A stretch of 64,000 nt of DNA from Ureaplasma sp. (GTDB taxonomy: Bacteria; Bacillota_I; Bacilli_A; Mycoplasmatales; Mycoplasmoidaceae), in the NCBI GenBank assembly GCA_020024775.1, contig JAHHTF010000001.1:20542-84541 (forward strand). Direction: 5' to 3'. Below the pieces are notes generated by a model, which worked only from the letters and a program-made list of their open reading frames with translations, was not told the origin of the DNA and did no database searches. A program made the translations under genes and the position numbers. Positions 1-9,998 of this stretch are shown here, piece after piece; position 1 is the first letter of the stretch; each line of letters begins with the position of its first letter.

Positions 1-165
1 AACGATTTGTCAATAAGGTTCAAATGTTTTATCGTCAAAACCTTTCTTTTTGTTTAATTCTCTTAAGTGCCCATATGATGCAATAATTTCATAGTCAGGC
101 CCTAAATAAGATTGGATAGTCTTAATCTTATTAGGAGATTCCACAATAATTAATTTTTTGTCCAT
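1..165 (-). CDS. topA: DNA topoisomerase I, N-terminal part (partial)
   Basis: Topoisomerase I relaxes negatively supercoiled DNA behind RNA polymerase and replication forks. Only the first 55 codons lie in the window; the gene runs off the left edge. The start KKLIIVESPNKIKT followed by IIASYGHLRE is the hallmark opening of the TOPRIM domain of bacterial type IA topoisomerases, with the catalytic Glu in VESP. The ATG at 163-165 is preceded on the minus strand by CTAAGGAGTT, a strong ribosome binding site, which fixes the start. One TGA near the window edge is read as Trp. It is divergent from the lipoprotein gene at 406. Confidence 0.93.
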
Positions 166-317
166 TTACTAACTCCTTAGGAATATATTAATAAAATTAT
201 ATATTATTTTCAAATATATAAATAAAGATTTTGAAATGCATATATAAGATATTAATTATCTATATTAATGATGAAAAATGCTTGATTGCATGTTGAATCT
301 ATGAAAATTTGCATCTC

Positions 318-355
318 TTTTTTTTTTTTTTTTTCAAAAGAAAAAGATGTACAAT
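318..355 (+). promoter_or_regulatory. Putative promoter with T17 homopolymer tract upstream of lipoprotein gene
   Basis: A run of 17 T (318-334) is followed 15 bases later by TACAAT (350-355), a plausible -10 box, about 50 bases before the ATG at 406. The tract occupies where the -35 element and spacer would be, so its length could affect transcription. Promoter assignment is inferred from sequence alone. Confidence 0.4.
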
Positions 356-405
356 AATGATTGTTAAGAAAAAAATATACAGATGTCTTAGAAAGGAATA
401 TATTT

Positions 406-2676
406 ATGAAAACAAAATCCAAGATTATATTAGGATTATTGGGGTCAGTATCTTTAGTTGTAACCCCAGTTTCAATTGCATTAACTGCAACATCGTGTGG
501 ATCTAGTAGTGGTTCAGATAGTTCTGAATCTCCACAGCAACCAACTGAACCAGTAAAAAAACCAAATAGTAGTGATAACCCAGTTGAACCAGATGATGGA
601 AGTTTAGATACAAAATTCTTAGCATCAGGAATGAATGATGTATTCTTACAAAATGACTTTTTAACTAATCATTTAACAGCAGATACTCTTTTAAAAAGTA
701 TTAATAATCCTGAAACTATTAGTACATTGAAAAAAGCAATATATGATAATTCAGATACGATTTTTAGAAACACTCCAGAAGGGTTTTTACCTAGTTTAGC
801 AAATGCAACATTAACTGTTGAACGTGCTAATAAAAATGACTTGAAGTTTACATTAACAGATATTAAAAAATTAAACTCTAGTGGAAAAGTTATTAATGGA
901 TCTAAATTATCAACATTTGTACATTGTAAATTAATTACTTCTGTTAATGAACAAACATATACTAGTATTTTAAACTCATTTAATATCAATAGATTACGTC
1001 CACAACAAGTTATTTCATTCCTTCAACAAAACGAAGAACAATTTAGATTTAAATTGGTTCAAGAATTTGATAATCTTTTTTATTTAGCTCCCCCAGAATT
1101 AGCAAAAGCTATTAAAGATGGAACAGCCAAATTTGATTATAGTGTTGGTAAAATTGGACATACCAATTATGTAATTGTGAAGATGTCTAATGCACCATGA
1201 AATACAGATATTGAAGATAATGTTATTGGAGAAAATGATGAACTTTCAATTTCTCCAAGACAATATTATGATTATCCTAGTGATTTCAGATATGGTACTG
1301 GATTATCAACATATTTAGATACATTCTTAACTGAAAGACCAGTTGAACAATACACACAACAACAAGCCATTGATATATTCAACAAACACATTCCAGAAAT
1401 CAAAGAACAATTGAAAACAAATTATGATACTTGATTAGGTAAAGATCAATGTCCAACTGAATTCCCAGCATCATTAGATGGTTCAACAATTACTTTCGAA
1501 CCACTTGATAAAGATAAAATAAATATTGTATTAAGCAATGTTACTTTATTTGGCCAAGGTGGACTTGTAGCAACTAACCAAACTGGGAAACATACATTAG
1601 GTCGTTATTACGAAAGAAATACAAAAATCAATAATGCAAAATTTGATGAATTCCTATCAACTTTTGTTCCAAATTTTGAAAACTTAAATCGTTTCCAAGT
1701 TCAATACTATATCCAAGATAATGAAGATAGATTTAGACAAGAAATAATAAAACCTGAATCAGGAGTATTTGTTGATGTTCCAGATAATTTTGCTAATAAA
1801 TTATTAGATAAAACTGCTACACCAATTTACTTCTCTACAGGTGGAACAATGACTTCTTATGGAATGACTGTTTCGTTCACTAATTTAGATGTATATAAAG
1901 CTAATGAAATAGTTTCAAACACGATCACAGGAACATATGAATCGCCAACAAAAAATGAAACAGAAATTGTTCAATCTGAATTTGATAAAATGTTTGCTCA
2001 ATGAGTTCCAGATTTTTCAACAATAACTGCATGAGAAGCATATGATATCTTGTTACCTCATCTAGATGAAATGAAACAATATATAGTTGCAAATGCAGAT
2101 AAATGTTTTACTAACATACCAAGAAACTTTGTAGAAACTTTGAAAACAAATGGTAGATTAAAATTAGAATTATGAGAAGATTCTGGGCATGATTGTAACT
2201 CAAGATTAGAAATTACTGGTATTGATAAATTTTTTGATTATAGAATCGATGAAGGTTCATTTGTTTATGTAAGTACTCCAGCTTCTAAAGTAACTACAAC
2301 TATTTTAAAAGATAAGTTAGCAGAAGTTTGTATGAGTTATTTCCCTACACCAGCAACAGTTGCTGTAGACCAAGCAATTTCAACATTAAATACTAATAAT
2401 AAAAAAATCATGGAACAAATTCATAATAATTTGGGTACATATTTCACAAACTATCCACAATACTTTAATGATGTTTTTGATCCAAAATATCATGAATTAA
2501 CTTTTGAAAAAATTGATGAACACACAATTAAGGTTATTTCACCATGATTAAGAGTTTATGACAATGGTCAAATAAGCCCTAAAGAAATAAAAATTGATTG
2601 ACAACTAACAGGATTTAATAATCCAACTCCTGCTCCGGAACCAGCTCCAGCACTTGCACCTGACCCAACAGCATAA
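406..2676 (+). CDS. Surface lipoprotein with six ~110-residue repeats
   Basis: Predicted 756-residue lipoprotein of unknown function, expected to be anchored on the outer face of the membrane. The start is placed at ATG 406 because it follows AGAAAGGAATA and begins the signal peptide MKTKSKIILGLLGSVS; the lipobox is TATSC, with a lipidated Cys about residue 31. A Ser/Pro-rich linker follows. The mature part holds six degenerate repeats starting near residues 89, 198, 317, 428, 540 and 648, each with the pattern helix, then D..F...P..F, then a beta-rich stretch. The C-terminus is Pro/Ala-rich. Several TGA codons are read as Trp. I do not recognise a named family. The signal peptide nearly matches those at 2869, 45068, 59648 and 61931. 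Confidence 0.85.
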
Positions 2677-2692
2677 TTTAAAGTAAATATTT

Positions 2693-2725
2693 AATCATAT
2701 CCACATAAATGGATATGATTTTTTT
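2693..2725 (+). terminator. Intrinsic terminator after the 406 lipoprotein gene
   Basis: An 11-bp perfect stem (AATCATATCCA / TGGATATGATT) with a 6-base loop is followed by a T run. The stem core is the same as in the terminator at 3862-3893. Confidence 0.88.
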
Positions 2726-2797
2726 GTATTAATATATAGGTTAGTAAGTCTTAGAATTTATTAAAAAATAAATTTAAATTAAAAATTTTTTCGTTTT

Positions 2798-2835
2798 TTG
2801 TGCATAATTTTACCCCCCCTATTTTTTGCTATAAT
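2798..2835 (+). promoter_or_regulatory. Putative phase-variable promoter with C7 tract
   Basis: Seven C (2813-2819) lie 10 bases before TATAAT (2830-2835), which is 34 bases before the lipoprotein start at 2869. The same layout (ATAATTT, C tract, TATTTT, then -10) recurs before the lipoprotein gene at 45068. In this AT-rich genome such C runs are conspicuous. Length changes would alter the spacing between upstream promoter contacts and the -10 box. Confidence 0.6.
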
Positions 2836-2868
2836 TAAAATGTAAAATATTTTGAAAAGGGGATTTTT

Positions 2869-3834
2869 ATGAAATTAAAATCTAAAATTTTGTTAGGAGC
2901 ATTTGGTGCGGTAGCTTTAGCTGCTATTCCAACTACAATTGCTTTAACTGCTACTTCATGTGGTACATCTAGTGTTTCTTCAAGCACTCCAAAAACTGAA
3001 ACACCAGTATCTGTTGGAAGTTCATCAGTTAACTCTCCAATTGCAATGGAAAACTCTCAATTTGAAAAAATGGCTGCTTTCTCTTTAAAAGCTGTTGATT
3101 CAAATGTTTACCAATTAACTATTAAAAACAAAGATTCAACAAAAGGTACAGTAACTTTTGCAGATGGATCAATGGTTAAAAATTTCCAAGTTGGGGATAA
3201 AATTGTAATCAACGTTAATGCAACTGATCCAGCTTATACTGTGGGAACAGTAAAAGTACACGCTGCATCTAATGTTGACAAAGATGGAATTGGAAACTGA
3301 ACATTAGGAGTTGACCAATTAAGTGAAACTCAATATACTTTCCAATTACCTGAAAAAACTAACGCTTTAGGTGAACCAAACAAATTCTATGATGAAACTC
3401 AAGAATTAAGTGTTGACGTTACTTGAACACCTAAAAAATTCAACGATTGAACTTACGATTGAATCAATGGTACAGACGCAGGAGTTTACATGTTAAAATT
3501 AACTTCTGATTTAGAATTCGACGATGTTGCACATCCAAATTTAAAAATGCAAGCACCTGAAGGTTCAAACAACACAATCTACAGAATCTACATGAATGGA
3601 TTTAACTTATCTATTAAAAACATGACTATTCCATCAGGAGTACAATTAATGTTTATTAATAACAAAGAAAACACATTCGATACTAAAGCTCCAGTAGTTT
3701 CAATTGCACAAGGTTCTAGCTTCAAAGAAGCAAGTGTAAAAGGTGGTATTGGTAGATGAGGTTCAGTTGAATTCTCAGATGAATTAAACACAATCTTAAA
3801 CCTTAATGTATACAGAGGTTGAGGAATCAACTAA
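2869..3834 (+). CDS. Surface lipoprotein, unknown function
   Basis: Predicted 321-residue lipoprotein. The signal peptide MKLKSKILLGAFGAVALAA is followed by the lipobox TATSC and a Ser/Thr linker. A stretch around residues 75-125 (TIKNKDSTKGTVTF to VGTVKVHA) resembles extracellular beta repeats of the bacterial-repeat/InlB-B type; that is a loose impression. The rest is Asn/Thr-rich and beta-like, ending in RGWGIN. In-frame TGA codons encode Trp. ATG 2869 follows GAAAAGGGGAT, a good ribosome binding site. Its signal peptide is close to that of 45068, and its promoter shares the poly-C module found there. The function is not identifiable; a role as adhesin or antigen is an inference from location and expression control. 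Confidence 0.85.
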
Positions 3835-3861
3835 TCAATTTTAATTGGTTGTAAATAAAAC

Positions 3862-3893
3862 AAAATCATATCCGCACTGGATATGATTTTTAT
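3862..3893. terminator. Bidirectional terminator between lipoprotein gene and the minus-strand 3890 gene
   Basis: A 12-bp perfect stem (AAAATCATATCC / GGATATGATTTT, loop GCACT) has T-rich flanks on both strands, so it can end both converging genes. It touches the TAA stop of the minus-strand gene at 3890-3892. Confidence 0.85.
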
Positions 3894-5671
3894 TTGGTCG
3901 TATTTAATAAAGTGATTTGTTTTGAATCACAATATTCTTGGAACTTAACTTTGAATTTATTATAGCTATCAATGAAAACATAAGTTTGATCTAGATTACA
4001 ATATTCAGGTAAAGTTTGTTCTAATAGTCAAACTGAATCTTCATCAACATCCTCTAATCAAATTCTAAACTTATAACTTTTTAGAATCAAGATGTTTTGA
4101 GCTAAAGCTCCAAAGTCTTGTTTTTTATAATTAACTTTGATTCTGATAATGATGTCATCAGGATCTAATTCTAATTCATTAATCTTTGCTTTAAAAGCTT
4201 GATAATCAAAGTGGTAATTAGTAAGTTGTTCATAAGGATAATCTAAGATAAGTTTCTTATCATCTTCTTTTTGAAATAACTTCAAGGTTTCGTAAGATAG
4301 ATATCTGAAGATATCAACATATTTATCTTGGGTTTTAATAAAGTTGATAAAATCAATTCGATTAAAGATTAGATTAGGCATATATAATACATTTAATTCT
4401 AATCATGATTTTCTAACATTAGAAACATCAATGCTTAATTTAATTTTAGATTTTTCTAATCCAATATTATTTAAGTTGATGGTTTCAATTTTACTTGCTT
4501 CATGTAAGATTGGATCAAATAATATGAAGTTAGTTTTTTTATCATTTTTATGTCTCATTAAAATGATTTTATTAATATCATCTACATTTTGAATTGATTG
4601 AATTTGAGATCCAATAATACTGAACATGAATTTAATATCCAGTGGAACTTTATCTCCATCAATTAAAATATATTTATCAATCTTAGATAACAGTTGTTTT
4701 AGTTCATATAGGATTTTATTTTGTTTTGCAAATGGATTTGATAAATCATTTGATAATTCATTATCCTTGATTTCTAAAACAAATGAGATTAAACCAAATT
4801 TATTGATAAAGAAAATAGGATTATATTTTTTAACCTTATAATAAACAAAGTTTCTTAAAAAGCTATTTAATTTATTTACTACTTCAATTGTGTATTCAGG
4901 AGCACAATTGACTTTGTTAATATAAATACTACAATTTAATAACATGTTGTTTTTAAACTGTTTCTTTGAAATCATTTTATATGCATATTTATAGTTGTAA
5001 TAGTTTTCTGTTTGATAAATTGTTAAGTCATTGATATCAAGAATGTTATTAATAACTTTATAAAAAGTATCAAATAATATTTTAGAAACTATAAATACTA
5101 AGAATTCAAATAACACTCAATACAAAAACATACTCATGTATCTATGAACCATTACATAGTATGCTGCTGCACTTACTCCTGATGCAATAATATAAATGAT
5201 ACAGAATTGCCATAATTTATTAAACTTTGTTTCAATGGCTACTAGAAACAAGATAGCATAAACAACAATTACTAATAATGACATAAATGTTGTATGAGCA
5301 TTGTTAATATCATATTTGCTATACATTACAAATGCATAGATCATAACTGAGATGAATACTCCAACACAATTGATTAATCCATAGTAATTAAAGTAGATGA
5401 GCACAATAATGTTGGTGGCTATATAACACATGATAACAATGTTGAAATAAAAGGTATCATAGAAAATTAAGCTACAGGAGTTTAAGATACTAATCCCCAT
5501 CATAAAACAAACATTGGTGATTCTTCTTTTTGCTTTATTTTCTAAGAAAAGTTTAAACTTAGCATTAAATTTAGATAGAAGATAAAAAACAAAAATTATA
5601 CCAATCACAGCTAATTGGTATAAGAGCACATATATTGTTTTAATAAAAAAATCAGGTTTAGTTTCTCACAT
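3890..5671 (-). CDS. Membrane protein with degenerate GGDEF-like and EAL-like domains
   Basis: A single 593-residue frame once TGA is read as Trp (at 5666, 5117, 4403, 4058 and 4028). Residues 1 to about 210 hold five or six membrane segments. Residues about 215-385 match the GGDEF-domain layout, but the signature position reads NKFGLISF (290-297) instead of GGDEF. Residues about 400-590 match the EAL-domain order: ELNVL (425-429) where EALLR is expected, then FIKTQDKYVDIFRYL, IIIRIKV (507-513) for the LEITE segment, WLEDVDED (538-545) for DDFG, and YVFIDS for the KID strand. Most catalytic acids are missing, so I infer a catalytically dead c-di-GMP-type signalling relative, possibly a receptor. 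The assignment rests on eye alignment only. ATG 5671 has no clear ribosome binding site; a GTG at 5629 is an alternative start. Confidence 0.72.
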
Positions 5672-5702
5672 ATTAAATATTTTATAATGAGATAAGGAAT
5701 TT

Positions 5703-6167
5703 ATGAAACTTAATAGTAATAAGGGAATGTTTTTAGAATCAGTGATAAATAATTCAAATGAATTTTATTTAATTAATAAAATTGCATATATTCAAAAATA
5801 TGAAACCCCTATTAAAATATGCAGTATTCAAGATAATATTGTGACAGGGAAATTATTTAAAAAAGGAATCGTTGATTACTTTGGGATTTATCAAGGTAAA
5901 TATGTGTGTTTTGAAGCAAAGCAAACAATCAATCATTTATTTAGTTTAGATAATATTCAAGATCACCAAAAAGAGTATTTGTATAAAGTTAAGGAATTTG
6001 GTGGTGATGCTTGAATTATTTTGTTTTTTAACAAATTTAATAAGTTCTTTAAGATTGAAATTGAACCGTTATTTAATGCAAATAAGAAATCAATTGATTT
6101 AGAGTGATGTAAGCAAAATGCTAAAGAATTGAGTTTAATTTTTCCTGGTAGGATTAATTACTTGTAG
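5703..6167 (+). CDS. recU: Holliday junction resolvase RecU
   Basis: RecU cuts four-way recombination intermediates in Firmicutes and Mollicutes. The 154-residue product opens with NKGMFLESVINNSNEFY and TPIKI. The metal-binding core follows as D58 in IVDYFG, E71 and K73 in FEAK, with HQ at 88-89 and GGDAW at 100-104, all characteristic of the RecU nuclease fold. It is slightly short for the family but complete in the core. The gene is preceded by TATAAT and a GATAAGGAAT ribosome binding site. Its last 14 bases overlap the convergent gene at 6154. In other Firmicutes recU sits beside a penicillin-binding protein gene; here it is isolated, as expected without a cell wall. Confidence 0.9.
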
Positions 6168-6438
6168 CTTTTAATTCTTTTAGTTCTAAACTGATGTTAT
6201 CTAACTTGCTGTAGATTTCTTCTTTTCGATTAATTAGATCTTGGATGTTTTCATTAATTGTATTTAATAACTTATTACTGATGTTTGATTCGATGTTTTC
6301 TTTGATTAAAAATGTTATTGATTTCTTAGCTGAAAATAGATTAGACATTTTTGTTGAAACATCTTTCTTTTGCATTTGCAATAGTCTTCTTTCATTGATT
6401 AAAGTCTTTACTTTTTCTTGTTTTGAAGTGTTGTTCAT
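6154..6438 (-). CDS. Small coiled-coil protein, unknown
   Basis: A 94-residue, highly charged protein without Cys or Trp, predicted almost entirely helical. Two heptad-like stretches (about 5-35 and 50-90, ending in LDNISLELKELKATSN) suggest a coiled coil. No known domain is recognised. ATG 6436-6438 is preceded on the minus strand by AAGAGAAAAT. The stop overlaps recU by 14 bases tail to tail. A real gene is likely because the frame is clean and codon use matches its neighbours. The function is unknown; small coiled-coil proteins beside DNA repair genes can be structural or nucleoid-associated, but nothing here shows that. Confidence 0.65.
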   Translation of the reverse strand: MNNTSKQEKVKTLINERRLLQMQKKDVSTKMSNLFSAKKSITFLIKENIESNISNKLLNTINENIQDLINRKEEIYSKLDNISLELKELKATSN

Positions 6439-6558
6439 TATTTTCTCTTTTCTTTATATTAAATTGATAATTTAAAGTTAATTATAATATAATTAATTTG
6501 AAGATATGAGATTAACTCATATTTTTTTTATTGGATAGATGGGAGAAAGAATAGATAA

Positions 6559-8154
6559 ATGACCAAGAAAACAGCAAAAAAAATTGGTTTAATTGCTTCA
6601 ATATCTGTTTTGATTAGTGCCGTTATTGGTATTGGTATATTTTTCAAAAATGGAACAGTATTTGAAAATAACAATAATAATGGAGTTGGAGTACTTATAT
6701 CATGAATCCTAGCTGCAGTTACAGCCTTTGCAACAGCGTTTTCTTTCTGTGAAATCGGATTTGGGAATAAGCGAGGTGCAGGATTAGCGGGTTCTGTTGA
6801 AGAAATGTATGGGAAGAAGTTCGGAAGGTTTATTAACTTCAACCAATCATTCTTTTATGCAGGAATTTTAAATATTTGTATTGCTATATTTAGTGCTGAA
6901 GCTTTGTTTAATGTATTTATGTCAGATGAGCAGAAAGCCACAACCCATGTTGCATTTGTATTTTTAGTAGCTCTTGGTTTATTAGCTGTCTTCTTAGTGT
7001 TTAACTATTTTTCTACCAAATGATCTTCAAGATGTTTAGTGGTTGCTACATTCTTGAAGTTCCTTCCATTAATTATTGTTGGTTTAGCCGGAATTATTTT
7101 CGGGGCAATGCATCCAGAAAATTCTTTATTTGGCGCTACCCCAGGTGGTGTTATAGAAACCACGGTGAATGGGGTAACAACAACAGAACCGGTTGTTAAA
7201 GTTGGTCCTATTTCTGTTCAAGGAATTTTATCTTCATTGCCAGCTATTTTATTTGCCTTTGATAGTTTCTTATCAGTTGGTAATATTAAATATGAAATGA
7301 AGGAACCAAGAAAACAAGTACCTGCTACAATGGTAATTGGAATGTGTATTTGTATTGCATTCTATTTGTTAGTTACTATTGGTCAAATTCTAACCAGTGC
7401 AGGAATTGCTGTGAATGTGTTCCAAACCATTAACAACATTACCCCAGGTTCATTTAGTGAGAAAGCACTAACTGGATTTAAGATATTCATCAACGTGTTT
7501 ATCTTGATTGCTATCCTAGGAGTTTTAAATGCAATTACATTAGCATACCTAAGAGCTTTTGAACAATGTGTGCATAACAGAATTTTCTATGGATATTGAT
7601 TGTTTAGTACTTCAGCTAAACATGATCGTTATAAAGCAGGATTGATTCTATCTATCTTAATTTATTTCTTCTGGTGATTATTGTTATTTATTCCATCGGT
7701 AGTTCTTAACTCAGATGTGTTTGTTGATGGATTATCTAACTTCCCAACATTATTCATGTTCTTTATTTATGGAACAGTAGTGTTGAAAGGAATTATTAAT
7801 AGAGCACAAAAGAAACCGAATGCAGAAAAAGTAAAAGGATTCTTAGTATTCGCTCCAATTGCTGTAATTGGTTGTTATTTAGCGTTTGGATATCAATTCT
7901 TCTATTACTTCTCAATCAGTACATTTATTACACCATATGCAACAATCAACTGAGGTTTGTTCTTTAGTCATGGTTTAAATGTTCAACAATGGCAAGGAGC
8001 TATTTGATTCTTCTTTGCAATTATTATGTTTGTGTGTGTTCCATTCTTGAACGATGCCTTATTAAAAGCAAAATATAATAAAATAAATAAAACTTTACAA
8101 CAATGTAATGTAAAATTAATTAATAGTGAGTATATTAAGGAGTTAATGGTTTAG
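6559..8154 (+). CDS. Amino acid permease (APC superfamily)
   Basis: A 531-residue integral membrane protein with about 12 to 14 hydrophobic segments. Near the N-terminus the motif SAVIGIGIFFKNG is the unwound TM1 substrate-binding segment of APC-type amino acid transporters, followed by WILAAVTAFATAFSFCEIG and the KEPRKQVPATMVIG loop typical of the family. The substrate cannot be told. Most mollicutes make no amino acids and rely on such carriers. ATG 6559 follows GGGAGAAAG; an upstream ATG at 6539 terminates quickly in its own frame. Multiple TGA codons encode Trp. The stop abuts rpmG with one base between. Confidence 0.9.
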
Positions 8155-8155
8155 T

Positions 8156-8302
8156 ATGTCAAAAACGGTTACGCTAGTTTGTGAAAATTGTTTAAGCCGT
8201 AATTATACTACGACTAGAAACAAATATGCAACAGAAAGATTAGTAATTAAAAAGTTCTGTAAGTTCTGCAATTGCTCAACATTACATAAGGAGACTAAGT
8301 AA
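8156..8302 (+). CDS. rpmG: 50S ribosomal protein L33
   Basis: A 48-residue zinc-ribbon L33 of the large ribosomal subunit, too short for many gene finders. Both metal knuckles are intact: CENC near residues 9-12 and CKFC near 36-39, with the usual RNYTTTRN and RLVIKKF around them. The order rpmG-secE-nusG is the conserved bacterial one. The stop TAA shares one base with the ATG of secE (8302), so translation is probably coupled. Confidence 0.95.
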   Translation: MSKTVTLVCENCLSRNYTTTRNKYATERLVIKKFCKFCNCSTLHKETK

Positions 8303-8829
8303 TGCCTAATAATAAAATCAAATATAAGTTAAGCAAGTTGCAACGTAAGATGCAACGTAAACAAGAACAACTACTTCGTGAAGGGGAAGAAAACGAAGCA
8401 GAAAAATTAAAAGAGGAAATGGAAAGACAACAAAAAGCTTATGAAGAAATTGTTGTCTTCAAACATAAGATTAAATTAGCTATTCTTAGAAGTAAAGAAC
8501 TAGATAAAGAATTCAAAGATAAAAGAGCTAATTATGCAACCAAGAAAGAATTCAAACAGGCTTATAAAGAAAACAAACAAAAAAGAAATGCTGTTATCTT
8601 TAAACTAAAAGAAGAATTGATTGATTTGAAATTAGCTTATGCATATGAATTCGAAACAACTAATTTTAAAATCAAAAGATGATTTTATGGGATGATCAAA
8701 GAGTTCCAAAGAATCTATTGGTTAAAGAAAAAACAATTAGCTTATTCATTTATTACAGTTATTATCATTACATTATTCTTATCAACATTATTCTTAATCA
8801 TTAACTTAATTTTCGCAAGGGGTATTTAA
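8302..8829 (+). CDS. secE: Preprotein translocase subunit SecE, long N-terminal extension
   Basis: SecE clamps SecY in the SecYEG channel. The 175-residue product has one C-terminal membrane segment (FITVIIITLFLSTLFLIINL) preceded by the amphipathic surface helix KEFQRIYWLKKKQLAY, the essential SecE core. The first 125 residues are a Lys/Glu-rich, helical extension not found in typical SecE of 60-70 residues. Identification rests on the core, on the C-terminal position of the helix, and on location between rpmG and nusG. The extension may contact ribosome or lipid head groups; that is speculation. Confidence 0.85.
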
Positions 8830-8830
8830 A

Positions 8831-9505
8831 ATGCAAAACAATGACGTATTTCAATGATATATTGTTACTACTGTAGGTGGTAAAGAAGCTTTAGTTCAAG
8901 AAAACTTATTAAATAAAATTAGAACATTTGGTTTCCAAGATAAAGTAAAAGAAATCAAAATTGTTTATGAAACAGAAACAACTGTTGAATTATTCACACC
9001 TGAAGAAGCTCCTAAAAGAATGGTGAATACAGAAAAAGTTAAATGAGAAACTATTACTGATAAAACAGGAGTTAAATACAAAAGAACAAAAACTGAAGTA
9101 AAAAACAAATACCCAGGATATATTTTTATCAACATGGTTTTAGTTGATGATTTATGATTTGTTATTCGTAACACACAACTAGTTACTGGGATTGTTGGGT
9201 CTTCAGGGAAGAACTCAAAACCAACTCCAATTGGAGAATTAGAAGTAGAAAAATTATTCCAAACAGAAAACTCACAAGAACAATCAGAACCACAAGAAAA
9301 ACAATTATATAAAGCTCACTTTAATATTGGTGATCATGTTAAAATCATATCTGGTGCACTTGAAGGTAGTGTAGGGGTTGTTAAAGCAATTAATGAAGGA
9401 AAAGGAACAGCAAGTGTTTCAACTGAAATGCTAGGACAAACATCAGTATTTGACAATGTTGACTTTGAAGACATTGAAGTGATAAAGGAAGCTCAAGATG
9501 ACTAA
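8831..9505 (+). CDS. nusG: Transcription antitermination factor NusG
   Basis: NusG binds RNA polymerase and links it to elongation control. The 224-residue product has the NGN domain (FQWYIVTTVGGKEALVQENL near the start, KNKYPGYIFINM near residue 95) and a C-terminal KOW domain (FNIGDHVKIISGALEG, about 160-220). It is longer than the usual 180 residues because of an insert after the first beta-alpha unit and an acidic Gln/Glu linker before KOW. Four TGA codons are read as Trp. The 3' end overlaps the next gene by 8 bases. Confidence 0.95.
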
Positions 9506-9998
9506 AAGACATCTTGAGATGTTTATTAAAAGAAGAGAAAGTTTAAAAAACTCTTCTTTTATTGCAATTAAGGGGACACTAATAGAAAAGTTACCAACTG
9601 GATTAGTTTTTTCATTTTATAACCCAAGAGTTGAGAAGGTTGAAGAAGGGTTTATTGAAAAGAAAAATCTAGAAGGAATGAATGAGTTAGATATTGAAGA
9701 AATCTTTAAACCTCATTCTGAACATATGCTTTTATTGACAAGTCTTAGACATCAGGATTATGCTTTATTAAATTATCGTGCTATTCATCCAGAGATTTGT
9801 GAAAAACCAAAAAAGATAATTCCAACATGTGGGCATTATAGGGGATTATTTAGAATGCTTAAAAGACACATGGATAATTATTCACATGAAAAGTACATAA
9901 ATGACAATCAAGCATGCTTAGATGAAATCTTAGCAAATGAATACACACAACAAGATTCAAAACCGATTAGAAGTAAAGGAAAGAGAAATAATGATTAA
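9498..9998 (+). CDS. Conserved-looking hypothetical protein
   Basis: A 166-residue basic protein I do not recognise. The N-terminal part (about 20-60) has a beta-strand pattern around FIAIKGTLIEKLPTGLVFSF; the middle is mixed (HSEHMLLLTSLRHQDYALLNY) and contains two Cys and several His; the tail is a polar, basic RSKGKRNND. There is no signal peptide or membrane segment. It overlaps nusG by 8 bases and the next gene by 8 bases, so it is probably translated in the secE-nusG transcript. Its charge and position hint at nucleic-acid or ribosome contact, but nothing proves it. Confidence 0.75.
   Translation: MTKRHLEMFIKRRESLKNSSFIAIKGTLIEKLPTGLVFSFYNPRVEKVEEGFIEKKNLEGMNELDIEEIFKPHSEHMLLLTSLRHQDYALLNYRAIHPEICEKPKKIIPTCGHYRGLFRMLKRHMDNYSHEKYINDNQACLDEILANEYTQQDSKPIRSKGKRNND

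Noticed and set aside
361..405. An earlier start for the first lipoprotein gene at 361
   Set aside because: It would put 15 basic residues before the signal peptide and lacks a ribosome binding site; ATG 406 has both.
4058..4381. A separate small gene reading MPNLIFNRID on the minus strand
   Set aside because: It is in the same frame as the open stretch above it; the interruption at 4403-4405 is a TGA read as Trp. It is the end of the 3890-5671 gene.
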